This document shows, piece after piece, positions 54,200-62,912 of a stretch of DNA of 64,000 nucleotides (the stretch's first letter is position 1; every line of letters starts with the position of its first letter). The notes beneath the pieces are model-generated. The model saw nothing but the letters and a program-made list of their open reading frames with translations. It searched no databases and had not been told where the DNA came from. The position numbers and the translations under genes are program-made. Location of the stretch: the NCBI RefSeq assembly GCF_000407165.1, contig NZ_KE136479.1, forward strand, positions 2,119,464 to 2,183,463, in the 5' to 3' direction. The stretch is from Enterococcus haemoperoxidus ATCC BAA-382 (GTDB taxonomy: Bacteria; Bacillota; Bacilli; Lactobacillales; Enterococcaceae).

Positions 54200-56971
54200 T
54201 TAAAAATCACTTTCATCGCTGATATATTCAGTGTTTTCAAATAAAACATCATGAACATAAAAAAGTTCTGAATCTGGAATATCGACACTATAGACTTTCT
54301 CTATGACACTAAATGCTTCTTTAATCTCTTGTAACTCTTTTTCATGACACTCCTGCAACATGTCAAAACCACTATATACTTCGATTGGTACATTGCGAAT
54401 TAGGCGTTCGACTAAACAACTTACATGAACATACAAGGCCAATTTCCGATCATTACTAATCCGATGACCCCAACCTTCTTCTAACTGTTTCAAAAATCCC
54501 TCAATTTGTTCGATGATTTTTTCTGTATCCAAAATCGTCACAGATTGAATCACGCGATCCAACGAAAAATTACGAATCAATTGATTGCTAAACTCTTCTT
54601 GAGAATCTAATACTAAATTGTTTTTTAACCAATCCAACAAGCTCTCAATCCCGATACCAGCAATCAAATCCTCTAATGAAATGAACGGTACACCTTCCAC
54701 AGCTGGATTAGCTGTCCCGACGATTCCTAATACATCATACAAGGAAAATGCTTTTTCAAATTCGACTGGATTGCATAGTTGCCTGAATTCACAGGGGATA
54801 AGTTTTACAGAAGTCGTATCTGGCAAACTTTTTTCAAGTAAATTACTAATTTGAACAGCCGTTCCAATGCCCGTGGCACAAGTCGTGAGGATGATTTTTT
54901 CTTTTTTCATTTCTGGCTGAATGATTTCCCATTGATACTGATGACTGCTTATCGCTTTGGCTGGGATTTCACCAAGTTGCTGTTGTCTTTGAATGCCTTC
55001 TCCCACTGCAATCGCTAAACTAGTGGTTACATTGTTCATCAATACGATTGGTGCCGTGGTTTCTTTTGAAAAATAACGATGGATTTCTTTTAGAGAGCCC
55101 ATATCAAATAAAATAATCAACCCGTTTGACGTATCATTTCGCTCAATATATTGCATTAGTTTCTCAGCAATTTTCTTTGGCGTAACATCTAATGGCATAT
55201 CAAAGGATTGAAATAATAGTTCATTTAACATCCGATTCGCTACATTAGCAATACTGCTAGCAGTGGCGTAGCCATGTGCCACAATTACTGCTTTAGGATA
55301 AGAAGTTTCTTTGGTATAGCCTAGATTATCAATGTAAATTGATAAAATAATCCGATCCATACTGGAAACTTCAATATCCAATGACGTCTTGACTAAGTTT
55401 AAAATCTGTTCTGCATATCGATAACTATTTGGTAACTGCGCTTTGATATCCAGTAACAACATCTCGATCAGCTGAACCCTCTCAATTTCTGGTAACCATT
55501 CCACGTATCGTCGTTGAAATAGATAATGACTGATTGCATAAACTAAGCTGCCATTAAAACTAATTTGATAAGCCGATTCAATTTTTTCAAGCATCTGCCG
55601 CATATGCTGTGTAATAAATAGCAACATCTCCTGTTTTTGATCTCTTTTTGTTTCAAATAATAAATAATCAAAAAGATAATCGATTTCTTTTGAGATCAAA
55701 CCAACCGAGGCGTTGATCACTGATTGATTATTAAGATAAGTTAACAAGATTTTTTCGTAACTTTGGATAATTCTCTTTTGTTCTGGTTCACTTTCTTCAA
55801 GTAAATACTCCAAGTTACTTTGACTATCGATTCTCAAAAGCGATTCTGATTCTGAAAAAGTAGTTTCTTGATTTTCTTTTAGTACATAATTAGGCAAAGA
55901 ATGAAGGGTGATTGGAATTTGTACTTTTGCATGATTGACTGTAAAACTTTTAGCTGTTATGATTTTAATCAAATTTTTTAATTCTCCTACGTTGCCTTTG
56001 TATGAACGATTTTCTAACATGCTGATAACCTGTGGTGAGACGATCAATGGTTTTAAAATTGTTTGCTGTTCTTCAAAGAACGACCGAATGATCAATTGTT
56101 TTCGTTCTGATTGAGTTCGTTCATTAAGCGCTGGAATTTTAATTTGTACTGGAATTCGTCTTAAAAAAGTAGTTAAAAAGGTACTGCTCACCTCTTCGGT
56201 CGTTGCAAAAGCTAAGCGACAATTCACTGTGATTGGATGATTACTTTCCCCCATTTTGTAAATAATTCCTTGATCTAAAAAGGTAAATAATTTTTCCTGA
56301 CCTTCCGCACTTAGACGGTGAACTTCATCCAAGAATAAAAAACCATTTGCGGCAGCTTCAAAGGCGCCCATTTTTTCATTATCTGCACCTGTAAATGCTC
56401 CTTTTACATGACCAAATAAATGACTGGTCAATAATTCTGGGTTATCTGCGTACTGAGCGCAATTCACTGTGATAAAAGGGGCATCACTAGTTAATAAATC
56501 GTTGGCTAAACAAAATTGATATAATAATTGAACTAAATAACTTTTACCTGTACCACTTTCTCCAGTTAACAATAGCGGCAACCCACCATTAGGATACAAC
56601 GCCGCCATTTTTAATTGCTCAATGGTTTGTGCTAAACTGCCTCTATTACCAATCACGTTCTGAAAAAAATCTATTTTCTTATCAAAAATTGGTTTTTCCT
56701 TTTCGATCTCTGATAAGTTTTGATAAAACGAATTTATTAATGGATAGTTTTGTAATTCAAATGTTTTTTTATGAAAAAAGTAAACAGGACGTGTATTGAC
56801 TTTGACTAAGATTCCTTCGTCCGCAAGCTGATTCAAATAATGACTCGCTGTATTTCGTTTAATTGAGAATTTTCCAGCAATATCAGATGCCGAAAAAATA
56901 TCGCTTACATTTTCAGGATTGAAAAAAGATGTTTGATTTTTTAGATAGTCTAACAGTTTTTCTTTTAACAT
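54200..56971 (-). CDS. gfrR: LevR/GfrR-type sigma-54-dependent PTS activator
   Basis: A 923-residue regulator. Order: N-terminal winged HTH (residues ~10-65, FSASDIAGKFSIKRNTASHYLNQLADEGILVKVN), AAA+ ATPase (~110-345) with Walker A LTGESGTGKSYL, the sigma-54 contact GHVKGAFTGAD and Walker B FLFLDEVHRL, then PRD1, an EIIA-Man-like domain (VIVAHGYATASS), an EIIB-like segment (LTTCATGIGTAVQ) and PRD2 (YVHVSCLVERLIRN). Phosphorylation of the PRD and EIIA histidines by HPr and by its cognate EIIB should tune it. GfrR is inferred because of the EIIABCD-SIS-SIS operon directly downstream; LevR/ManR are homologues. Confidence 0.9.
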   Translation of the reverse strand: MLKEKLLDYLKNQTSFFNPENVSDIFSASDIAGKFSIKRNTASHYLNQLADEGILVKVNTRPVYFFHKKTFELQNYPLINSFYQNLSEIEKEKPIFDKKIDFFQNVIGNRGSLAQTIEQLKMAALYPNGGLPLLLTGESGTGKSYLVQLLYQFCLANDLLTSDAPFITVNCAQYADNPELLTSHLFGHVKGAFTGADNEKMGAFEAAANGFLFLDEVHRLSAEGQEKLFTFLDQGIIYKMGESNHPITVNCRLAFATTEEVSSTFLTTFLRRIPVQIKIPALNERTQSERKQLIIRSFFEEQQTILKPLIVSPQVISMLENRSYKGNVGELKNLIKIITAKSFTVNHAKVQIPITLHSLPNYVLKENQETTFSESESLLRIDSQSNLEYLLEESEPEQKRIIQSYEKILLTYLNNQSVINASVGLISKEIDYLFDYLLFETKRDQKQEMLLFITQHMRQMLEKIESAYQISFNGSLVYAISHYLFQRRYVEWLPEIERVQLIEMLLLDIKAQLPNSYRYAEQILNLVKTSLDIEVSSMDRIILSIYIDNLGYTKETSYPKAVIVAHGYATASSIANVANRMLNELLFQSFDMPLDVTPKKIAEKLMQYIERNDTSNGLIILFDMGSLKEIHRYFSKETTAPIVLMNNVTTSLAIAVGEGIQRQQQLGEIPAKAISSHQYQWEIIQPEMKKEKIILTTCATGIGTAVQISNLLEKSLPDTTSVKLIPCEFRQLCNPVEFEKAFSLYDVLGIVGTANPAVEGVPFISLEDLIAGIGIESLLDWLKNNLVLDSQEEFSNQLIRNFSLDRVIQSVTILDTEKIIEQIEGFLKQLEEGWGHRISNDRKLALYVHVSCLVERLIRNVPIEVYSGFDMLQECHEKELQEIKEAFSVIEKVYSVDIPDSELFYVHDVLFENTEYISDESDF

Positions 56972-57181
56972 ATGATCCCTCCTACCTTTATCATAGCGAA
57001 AGTTTTTGGAAAAATATATCTCTTTTTTTGCCAGACATAAAAATTATTTTCTTATTCTGACGATACGTTGACTATACGGGCAAAAAGTGAATTATTTGGC
57101 TCTGTCATTGCTCCCTTAAAAATGTACTGAGAATAATCATCTAACTTTATTTCCTCTTATTTTTAACATAGAGAACAAAAA

Positions 57182-57214
57182 ATCCCTGGAAGAGTTAAAG
57201 TCTCTTCTAAGGAT
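57182..57214 (-). terminator. Terminator behind the broken dNTPase gene
   Basis: ATCC...GAAGAG and CTCTTC...GGAT pair around TTAAAGT; on the minus strand TTTTTT follows. The gap 56972-57181 is AT-rich and should contain the activator gene promoter. Confidence 0.7.
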
Positions 57215-57266
57215 CTGATAATCATTTATTTAAGTGTCTTTTTGGCATACTAAAACAACTTATTTA

Positions 57267-57655
57267 CTAATTAAACAATGTATCATGTAACTTTTTTGCA
57301 TAACCATCTGTCATATTACAGATAAAATCAACCGCCATCTTCAAACGATAATAATCTTTTTCAATATCGGAACTAGATTTAGTTTCTCTTTTATACAAAG
57401 CTTCTGCACTTCTCGATAAGTTGTTAAATAAGCGTTCCTCATATTTATTCATTGATTCTTTATCATACTTTAGAACCACTGGAATAAACTCAGACAATAG
57501 TCTATTAATAATATTAAATCCTAATACTTCTTGATCTAGTATTGTTTTTGTATGAAAAACATTTTACTTCATCACACTCTTCATTAATAATCTCACCATA
57601 AAAAGTGCCTGCCATAATCTCTTCATATGACGGAATTACCTGTAATTTATAACTT
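57267..57655 (-). pseudogene. Fragment of a dGTPase-like (HD superfamily dNTPase) gene, frameshifted
   Basis: Two consecutive minus-strand frames join into one protein. From ~57655 it reads SYKLQVIPSYEEIMAGTFYGEIINEE, then a frame change near 57545-57560 leads to ILDQEVLGFNIINRLLSEF and on to DYYRLKMAVDFICNMTDGYAKKLHDTLFN at the stop 57267. The ending is typical of Dgt-family triphosphohydrolases (DxxSGMTDxYAxxLY). About 300 N-terminal residues, including the HD motif, are missing. The ORF from 57497 alone (76 codons) should not be taken as a gene. The gap 57656-57854 shows no further recognisable piece. Confidence 0.6.
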
Positions 57656-57854
57656 TATCTTACCGCACCGCATTAACATTCAGCTTCATTTTCTACCATT
57701 GTTACAAATTTTATGTAGGCACAATCAGTTAAATTACCAAAGGATCTAACTTTTTTTCGGTAACATTAATAAAATTCAACGAATTTTGTATCATCTTCTT
57801 TTTCTAATCTTTTATTTCTTGTTTAATAACTTACCTATTCTTACTTCATAATAG

Positions 57855-58259
57855 TTATTGTTTCAATTCTTTTACCATCACTATTTCATAAGGCTCATTT
57901 GTCGGGAAAAATCCCCCAACTGTTTTAAAACCCAATTTAAGATATAAATGCTGCGAATACTCTTCACTGGAAGTTGACAGCATAAGTTCTTTAAACCCTT
58001 GAACGAACATTTCACGTTCAAAAAAATGCATTACATCTGTCCCATATTGTTTACCTCTAAAAGGTTCCAAGATAAACAACATATCCACAAATGGAATAGA
58101 CTCCCAAAAGAAACTAAATCTAAGCCAACCAATCATTTCGTTTTCTTCAATAATCAGAATTCTATTTTCCTCAATGGCTAATCGAAGTCTTTCCTGAGGT
58201 ATGTGAGTATCATGTATCGCTAATAAATCTAGATCCATTAATGTTGCATTCCGTATCAT
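57855..58259 (-). CDS. GNAT-family N-acetyltransferase
   Basis: A 134-residue single-domain acetyltransferase. It starts MIRNATLMDLDLLAIHDTHIP, contains the strand IEENEMIGWLRFSFFW, the acetyl-CoA loop in FILEPFRGKQYGTDVMHFFE (RGKQYG, residues ~70-75) and ends with LYLKLGFKTVGGF, a normal GNAT C-terminus. The ATG at 58259 follows GAAGG at 9 bases and is preferred to ATG 58304. Substrate unknown; no neighbour explains it. Confidence 0.85.
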   Translation of the reverse strand: MIRNATLMDLDLLAIHDTHIPQERLRLAIEENRILIIEENEMIGWLRFSFFWESIPFVDMLFILEPFRGKQYGTDVMHFFEREMFVQGFKELMLSTSSEEYSQHLYLKLGFKTVGGFFPTNEPYEIVMVKELKQ

Positions 58260-58341
58260 CCTTGATAACCTTCTTTCATACAGCTTTATAGATTGATTAT
58301 ACAATAAAAAGTATGTTTCATTTCTTAATTATTCACCTTAC

Positions 58342-58380
58342 AAAAAAATGAGCCAAAACTATTCAATAGTTTTAACTCAT
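58342..58380 (-). terminator. Intrinsic terminator of the DUF1002 gene
   Basis: ATGAGCCAAAACTATT and AATAGTTTTAACTCAT pair; on the minus strand a T-run of seven follows, 15 bases after the DUF1002 stop codon. Confidence 0.85.
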
Positions 58381-58395
58381 CAATCTTTGCTTATC

Positions 58396-59364
58396 TTATT
58401 TCCCAGTAATTGAATCCCAAAGTCCGCTAAAGAAGCCTTTAATATTCTCCCAAAGTCCTTTAGATTTCTCCTGAATTTGTTCTTTCGTTTTAGACAAATC
58501 TAGTTGATTAACAAAATCTTCAAAAATATTTTTGTCTTTCATATCACTCATCAAAGTCGTTAATTCTTTCACCTGATCTGATGACATTACATCTTTGATT
58601 CCTTGACTTTGCAAGGCATTTTCAACTGTTTTTTGAATATCTGCTTGCGTCAGATTTTTACCATCAGCCGTTTTTGCTGCCAATTCTTTTTTCGCTTGTT
58701 CTTGCGCTGCATTCAAGGCTTCATCGGAATAACCATCTTTGTCTTTATTTTCTTCTGTGATCTTAGATAGTACGTCCATTTCGTCCTGCGCAACACCTAC
58801 GCGGTCTCGATTGATGATTCCACCAGATTCTTCGACGATTTTATAGACACCTGCTAAAGCTCCTGAACCATCAATTGGCACAGCAGATGCAACGGTTAAT
58901 TTGGCATCTGTGATTCCTGCTGTCAACGCCGCATTTTGATACTGGGCTTCTGTGATTTTCGTGATATTTTTAGGTGTGGCGATATCTACAGATATTCCAG
59001 CCCCTTTTTTCTGAGTTTCCATCCGAACAGAACTATACACTGCCCATTCTGGTGTAAAACCACCATCAGGGATAAAACTCATCAAATCCTTGCCATTTGT
59101 TGTATATTGGGGTGTTTCACCTTTAATTCCTAATTCTTTTAACGTAAAGTCCTTTTGCTCTTGTGTTAATGCGTTACCCAATGCAACTGCGTTGATTTGT
59201 AGAGTCTGCTCAGAACTTTGCGTCGTCTCTGTATTACTAGAACTTACTGAAGTACTTTCTGCTGTGCTACCTTGTGTCGCCAATGCTGTTTTACCAGTGT
59301 ATAAACCTGTAGTGATCAAGAGTAGTGCCATCGCTACAGTGAGTTTTTTTTGTTTGTTTTTCAT
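58396..59364 (-). CDS. Secreted DUF1002 protein (YpuA-like)
   Basis: A 322-residue extracytoplasmic protein. It has a signal peptide (KNKQKKLTVAMALLLITTGLYTGKTALA, cleavage about residue 29), a Ser/Thr-rich linker (QGSTAESTSVSSSNTETTQSS), then the DUF1002 domain (~residues 55-290) with LTQEQKDFTLKELGI, YSSVRMETQKKGAGISVDIATPKNITKIT and ALAGVYKIVEESGG. It ends in an amphipathic Trp-containing tail (GLWENIKGFFSGLWDSITGK). The function of DUF1002 is unknown; B. subtilis YpuA is the named homologue. It has no LPXTG or lipobox, so it is probably released or held by the amphipathic tail. Confidence 0.88.
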   Translation of the reverse strand: MKNKQKKLTVAMALLLITTGLYTGKTALATQGSTAESTSVSSSNTETTQSSEQTLQINAVALGNALTQEQKDFTLKELGIKGETPQYTTNGKDLMSFIPDGGFTPEWAVYSSVRMETQKKGAGISVDIATPKNITKITEAQYQNAALTAGITDAKLTVASAVPIDGSGALAGVYKIVEESGGIINRDRVGVAQDEMDVLSKITEENKDKDGYSDEALNAAQEQAKKELAAKTADGKNLTQADIQKTVENALQSQGIKDVMSSDQVKELTTLMSDMKDKNIFEDFVNQLDLSKTKEQIQEKSKGLWENIKGFFSGLWDSITGK

Positions 59365-59834
59365 AGAAGCCTCCTAAAAGATTTACTGGTTCCTTACTAT
59401 ACAACAATAGTTTTAGTTATTTCTTAAGATACATCAGGTTTAAGAAATTTTTATTGATTTTCTTTTAACACTCTCATTCTACCATCTTCTTATGATTTAC
59501 AGCTTATAAAAACATCCTAAATGACAATATCTAATCAATGAATGAAAAATCCGTAAAAAATCTAAAACAAATGCTGAAATAATAAATGGAATTGTCTTGT
59601 AAATTTAACAATCAGAGCTTCCTGATCCACCCCAATGATCGCAATGATTAAAGTTGTTGATTTTATTCCAGCAAGATACGTTGCTGAAATGAACGCAAGC
59701 AATCATTACAATTCTATTTATACAAAAAAGCCACATCCCAAAAATATAAGTTGGCTTTTTTCTGATAAAGTTCTTTTCTATTCTATAAAACTGAAGAAAA
59801 CAAAAATGACTTCATTACTACGCTAATGCTCTTT
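59365..59834. other. Intergenic region with a bidirectional terminator
   Basis: Holds the DUF1002 promoter side and a hairpin AAAAAAGCCA (59724-59733) / TGGCTTTTTT (59752-59761) that can end transcription from the small gene at 59835. A 63-codon plus-strand frame at 59635-59826 runs straight through that terminator and has no ribosome binding site, so I do not call it a gene. Confidence 0.55.
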
Positions 59835-59999
59835 TTATAAAATCCATTTTACTACAATCGATAAAGAATATACTAAAACTAAAACGATGAAAATTATTCT
59901 ATCTTTTACTGTCAACTTCTTCTTGAGATCAAAATAAACAAAAAGAGCTGACACAAAAAGCATAACTATTGAAAATAATGTAGACAATAAATTTAGCAT
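59835..59999 (-). CDS. Small two-helix membrane protein (54 residues)
   Basis: MLNLLSTLFSIVMLFVSALFVYFDLKKKLTVKDRIIFIVLVLVYSLSIVVKWIL in outline: two hydrophobic helices joined by a basic turn (DLKKKLTVKDR). I recognise no family. The ATG at 59999 has TTGGAGA 6 bases before it, and codon use is like the neighbours, so it is likely to be translated. Lies alone between DUF1002 and ptsI. Confidence 0.55.
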   Translation of the reverse strand: MLNLLSTLFSIVMLFVSALFVYFDLKKKLTVKDRIIFIVLVLVYSLSIVVKWIL

Positions 60000-60168
60000 A
60001 ACTATTCTCCAACTTTCTAGCTTTGCCAAGACTTAACCTTATACAGTAACGCCTAAGCCATGTTTAAAATAACTACTTGATCTCTATTTTTATCGCAACT
60101 AAATTAAATTTATTTTACCATTAGAACGAAATACATTCAACATACTTATCTATTATTTCTTTGGACAA

Positions 60169-60214
60169 AAAAGCTTTCGCAATTCAGAATAAATTCTGAA
60201 TTGCAAAAGCTTTT
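60169..60214 (-). terminator. Intrinsic terminator of ptsHI
   Basis: AAAAGCTTTCGCAATTCAG and CTGAATTGCAAAAGCTTTT pair with a single mismatch, 9 bases after the ptsI stop; T-rich on the minus strand. Confidence 0.9.
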
Positions 60215-60223
60215 ATTTACTAT

Positions 60224-61951
60224 TTACTTCGTATACTCTTTAACCAAGTCAATAACTTCTTCCATTGTATCGCAGTCATTCAACGCACGATCCGCAAGTT
60301 CAGCCATTTTCTTAGTGTCTAGACGTTTCATTAAGCTACGAGTTTGAAGAATAGATGTCGCACTCATTGAGAACTCATCTAAGCCCATTCCTACCAATAA
60401 TGGTACAGCCATTTGATCGCCACCCATTTCTCCACACATACCAGTCCATTTACCTTCTGCATGAGATGCATCAATCACGTTTTTAATCAAACGTAGAATT
60501 GATGGGTTATATGGTTGGTAAAGGTAAGAAACGCGTTCGTTCATACGGTCTGCTGCCATTGTGTATTGAATCAAATCATTTGTTCCAATACTGAAGAAAT
60601 CAACTTCTTTGGCGAATTTATCCGCAATTACAGCCGCTGCAGGAATTTCAATCATGATACCAACTTGAATCGTATCAGAAACTTTTGTTCCTTCAGAAAC
60701 TAATTTTGCTTTTTCTTCTTCAAAGATTTTCTTCGCTGCTCTAAATTCTTTTAACGTTGCAACCATCGGGAACATGATACGTAAGTTACCGTGAACAGAA
60801 GCACGTAATAATGCGCGCATTTGTGTACGGAACATCTCGTCGCCACGTTCAGACAAGCTGATACGTAAAGCACGGTAACCTAAGAATGGGTTCATTTCAT
60901 GCGGTAATTGAAGATAAGGTAATTCTTTATCTCCACCGATATCCATTGTACGAACCACGACAGGTTTGCCGTTCATGCCTTCAAGTACTGCAGTATAAGC
61001 TGTATATTGTTCATCTTCTGTTGGGAAATCTGGAGAATCCATGTAAAGGAATTCTGTACGATATAAACCAACAGCTTCCGCACCATTGTTGTGTACGCCA
61101 TCTAAATCTTTAGGAGTACCAATGTTTGCAGCTAACTCGATGTGTTTACCATCAGCAGTTACTGTTTCAGCATTTTTTAGTTTTTCCCATTCAACTTTAA
61201 GATCAGCATACTCTTTGCCTTTTGCTTCAAAGTCAGCTTTTTCAGCATCAGTTGGGTGAACGATAACATCGCCATCGATTCCGTTGACTGCTAAAATATC
61301 GCCTTCTTTGACTTTGGCAGTGATTTCTTTTGTTCCTACGATTGCAGGAATTTCAAGAGAGCGAGCCATAATCGCTGAATGTGATGTGCGTCCGCCAATA
61401 TCCGTTACGAATGCTTTCACATACGTACGATCTAATTGAGCAGTATCACTTGGTGTTAAGTCATGGGCAACCACAACTACCTCTTCGTTGATCATTGAAG
61501 GATTAGGAAGAGTAACACCTAATAAATGAGCTAAAATACGTTTTGCAACGTCACGGATATCTGCTGCACGTTCTTGCATGTAGGCATTATCATCCATCGC
61601 TTCGAACATGCCGATATACATATCTGTTACTTCTTTTAATGCTGATTCAGCATTTACTTTGTTATCTTGAATGTTTTGTTTGATTTGACCGATCATTTCT
61701 GGGTCAGCTAAAACCATTAAATGTGCATCAAATACTTGCGCTTCTTCTTCACCAAGGCTTTGCGCTGCTTTTTCTCTGATTGCTTGCAACTCAGTCGTGG
61801 ATTTTGCTAAAGCATCATCTAAACGACTTTCTTCAGCAGATGTATCATCTACGGATTTTTTGTCGAAAGATAAATCAGGTTGAACTAACAGGTAAGCTTT
61901 AGCAATAGCAACACCATCACTTGCGGCAATTCCCTTTAGCATTTCAGACAT
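60224..61951 (-). CDS. ptsI: PTS enzyme I
   Basis: The 575-residue phosphoenolpyruvate-protein phosphotransferase that starts the PTS phosphate chain. Phospho-His lies in [15 protein letters not shown] (~residue 190), the PEP-binding barrel has [39 protein letters not shown] and the C-terminal [19 protein letters not shown] and GMCGEMGGD (active Cys). Full length. Its ATG overlaps the ptsH stop codon by one base, so HPr and EI are translated together. It supplies both fruA and the gfr-like PTS. Confidence 0.97.
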   Translation of the reverse strand: MSEMLKGIAASDGVAIAKAYLLVQPDLSFDKKSVDDTSAEESRLDDALAKSTTELQAIREKAAQSLGEEEAQVFDAHLMVLADPEMIGQIKQNIQDNKVNAESALKEVTDMYIGMFEAMDDNAYMQERAADIRDVAKRILAHLLGVTLPNPSMINEEVVVVAHDLTPSDTAQLDRTYVKAFVTDIGGRTSHSAIMARSLEIPAIVGTKEITAKVKEGDILAVNGIDGDVIVHPTDAEKADFEAKGKEYADLKVEWEKLKNAETVTADGKHIELAANIGTPKDLDGVHNNGAEAVGLYRTEFLYMDSPDFPTEDEQYTAYTAVLEGMNGKPVVVRTMDIGGDKELPYLQLPHEMNPFLGYRALRISLSERGDEMFRTQMRALLRASVHGNLRIMFPMVATLKEFRAAKKIFEEEKAKLVSEGTKVSDTIQVGIMIEIPAAAVIADKFAKEVDFFSIGTNDLIQYTMAADRMNERVSYLYQPYNPSILRLIKNVIDASHAEGKWTGMCGEMGGDQMAVPLLVGMGLDEFSMSATSILQTRSLMKRLDTKKMAELADRALNDCDTMEEVIDLVKEYTK

Positions 61952-62217
61952 TATTCTGACAATCCTTCTTTTTGCATTGTGTCTACGATTGCTGCTAATG
62001 CATCAGCTTCGTCAACACCGTCAACTGAGATTGTTACGTCTGAACCTTGGCCAACGCCTAAAGACATAACGCCCATGATTGATTTAAGGTTAACAGATTT
62101 ACCTTTGTATTCTAAGTTAATATCTGAGTTAAATTTACTTGCAGTTTGTACTAATAATGTAGCTGGACGAGCGTGAATCCCTGTTTCTGCTACGATGTGA
62201 AATTCTTTCTTTTCCAT
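61951..62217 (-). CDS. ptsH: Phosphocarrier protein HPr
   Basis: The 88-residue HPr carries phosphate on His15 ([14 protein letters not shown]) to sugar EIIs and is phosphorylated by HPr kinase on Ser46 ([12 protein letters not shown]), the form that partners CcpA at cre sites such as those seen near pucI and allC. AAGGAGAC precedes ATG 62217. First gene of the ptsHI operon; its promoter lies in 62218-62390. Confidence 0.98.
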   Translation of the reverse strand: MEKKEFHIVAETGIHARPATLLVQTASKFNSDINLEYKGKSVNLKSIMGVMSLGVGQGSDVTISVDGVDEADALAAIVDTMQKEGLSE

Positions 62218-62390
62218 ATAAATCGGTCTCCTTCGTAAGTAAAATAATTTTTTATGTTAGGGTTTTCCTTTCTTGATACGTTTCAAATGAAACTAGAATC
62301 TGGATAATACCCTTTCAATTTTTAAGATTACCATTTTTTGTGAGTAGTTACAACACTTTTCACCTATTTTTTATCAAATGAAACGATCAA

Positions 62391-62582
62391 TTATTTTGCT
62401 TCTTTTATATAATGATATATAATTCGTCCATTTAATCCGGCTTCCCCAACAAAAGACATTCTATCGGGCAGATTTTTCCAAACTTCTCTAAAGGTTGTAA
62501 AATCTTTTGGCTCTACAACAAGTTCAGCAATAGTCCCTTCTTTCAAGGCATTTATTTGTTCTTCAAATGGATTTTCATACAT
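62391..62582 (-). CDS. Conserved-looking 63-residue protein of unknown function
   Basis: A short soluble protein: MYENPFEEQINALKEGTIAEL ... EPKDFTTFREVWKNLPDRMSFVGEAGLNGRIIYHYIKE. Its codon use is normal and the composition is globular, so I take it as real although no strong ribosome binding site precedes ATG 62582. I do not recognise the family. It stands between ptsH and clpE, divergent from clpE; the 330-bp gap between them carries the clpE promoter. Confidence 0.65.
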   Translation of the reverse strand: MYENPFEEQINALKEGTIAELVVEPKDFTTFREVWKNLPDRMSFVGEAGLNGRIIYHYIKEAK

Positions 62583-62787
62583 TGATTAATCACAGCTTTC
62601 ACTTTTATTTTTAGACTGAAGATATTGTATGACAAAAATAGATATTTGTCTAAATTATACCTAAAACCTACATAAACAAACCTTAATAATTTCATAAAAA
62701 CATAATAATTTCAATTAAGTGTAAACTATGCAACCTATTAATAGGATTTCCCACTCTATTTATCAGGCTACTTAAAAGTTCAATTGC

Positions 62788-62841
62788 TTGATTCTTGTTA
62801 AAAAGATGCTATAATATTCTCAAAGGTCAAAAATGGTCAGC
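62788..62841 (+). promoter_or_regulatory. clpE promoter with CtsR operator
   Basis: TTGATT (62788) and TATAAT (62810) with 16-bp spacing. Immediately downstream, GGTCAAAAATGGTCAGC (62825-62841) matches the CtsR heptad direct repeat RGTCAAA-N3-RGTCAAA in 12 of 14 fixed positions. CtsR would block the start site until heat or protein stress. Confidence 0.8.
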
Positions 62842-62912
62842 AGACTGTTTGACTTTAGAACAATGACTTTGATACATGATTAGTCTTATTATGAAAGGAC
62901 GTGTTTTATCCT

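Noticed and set aside
59635-59826. 63-codon plus-strand ORF
   Set aside because: Runs through a bidirectional terminator and lacks a ribosome binding site.
62218-62390. cre site upstream of ptsH (TTTGAAACGTATCAA)
   Set aside because: The spacing between AA and CG is one base short of the consensus, so it is not claimed.
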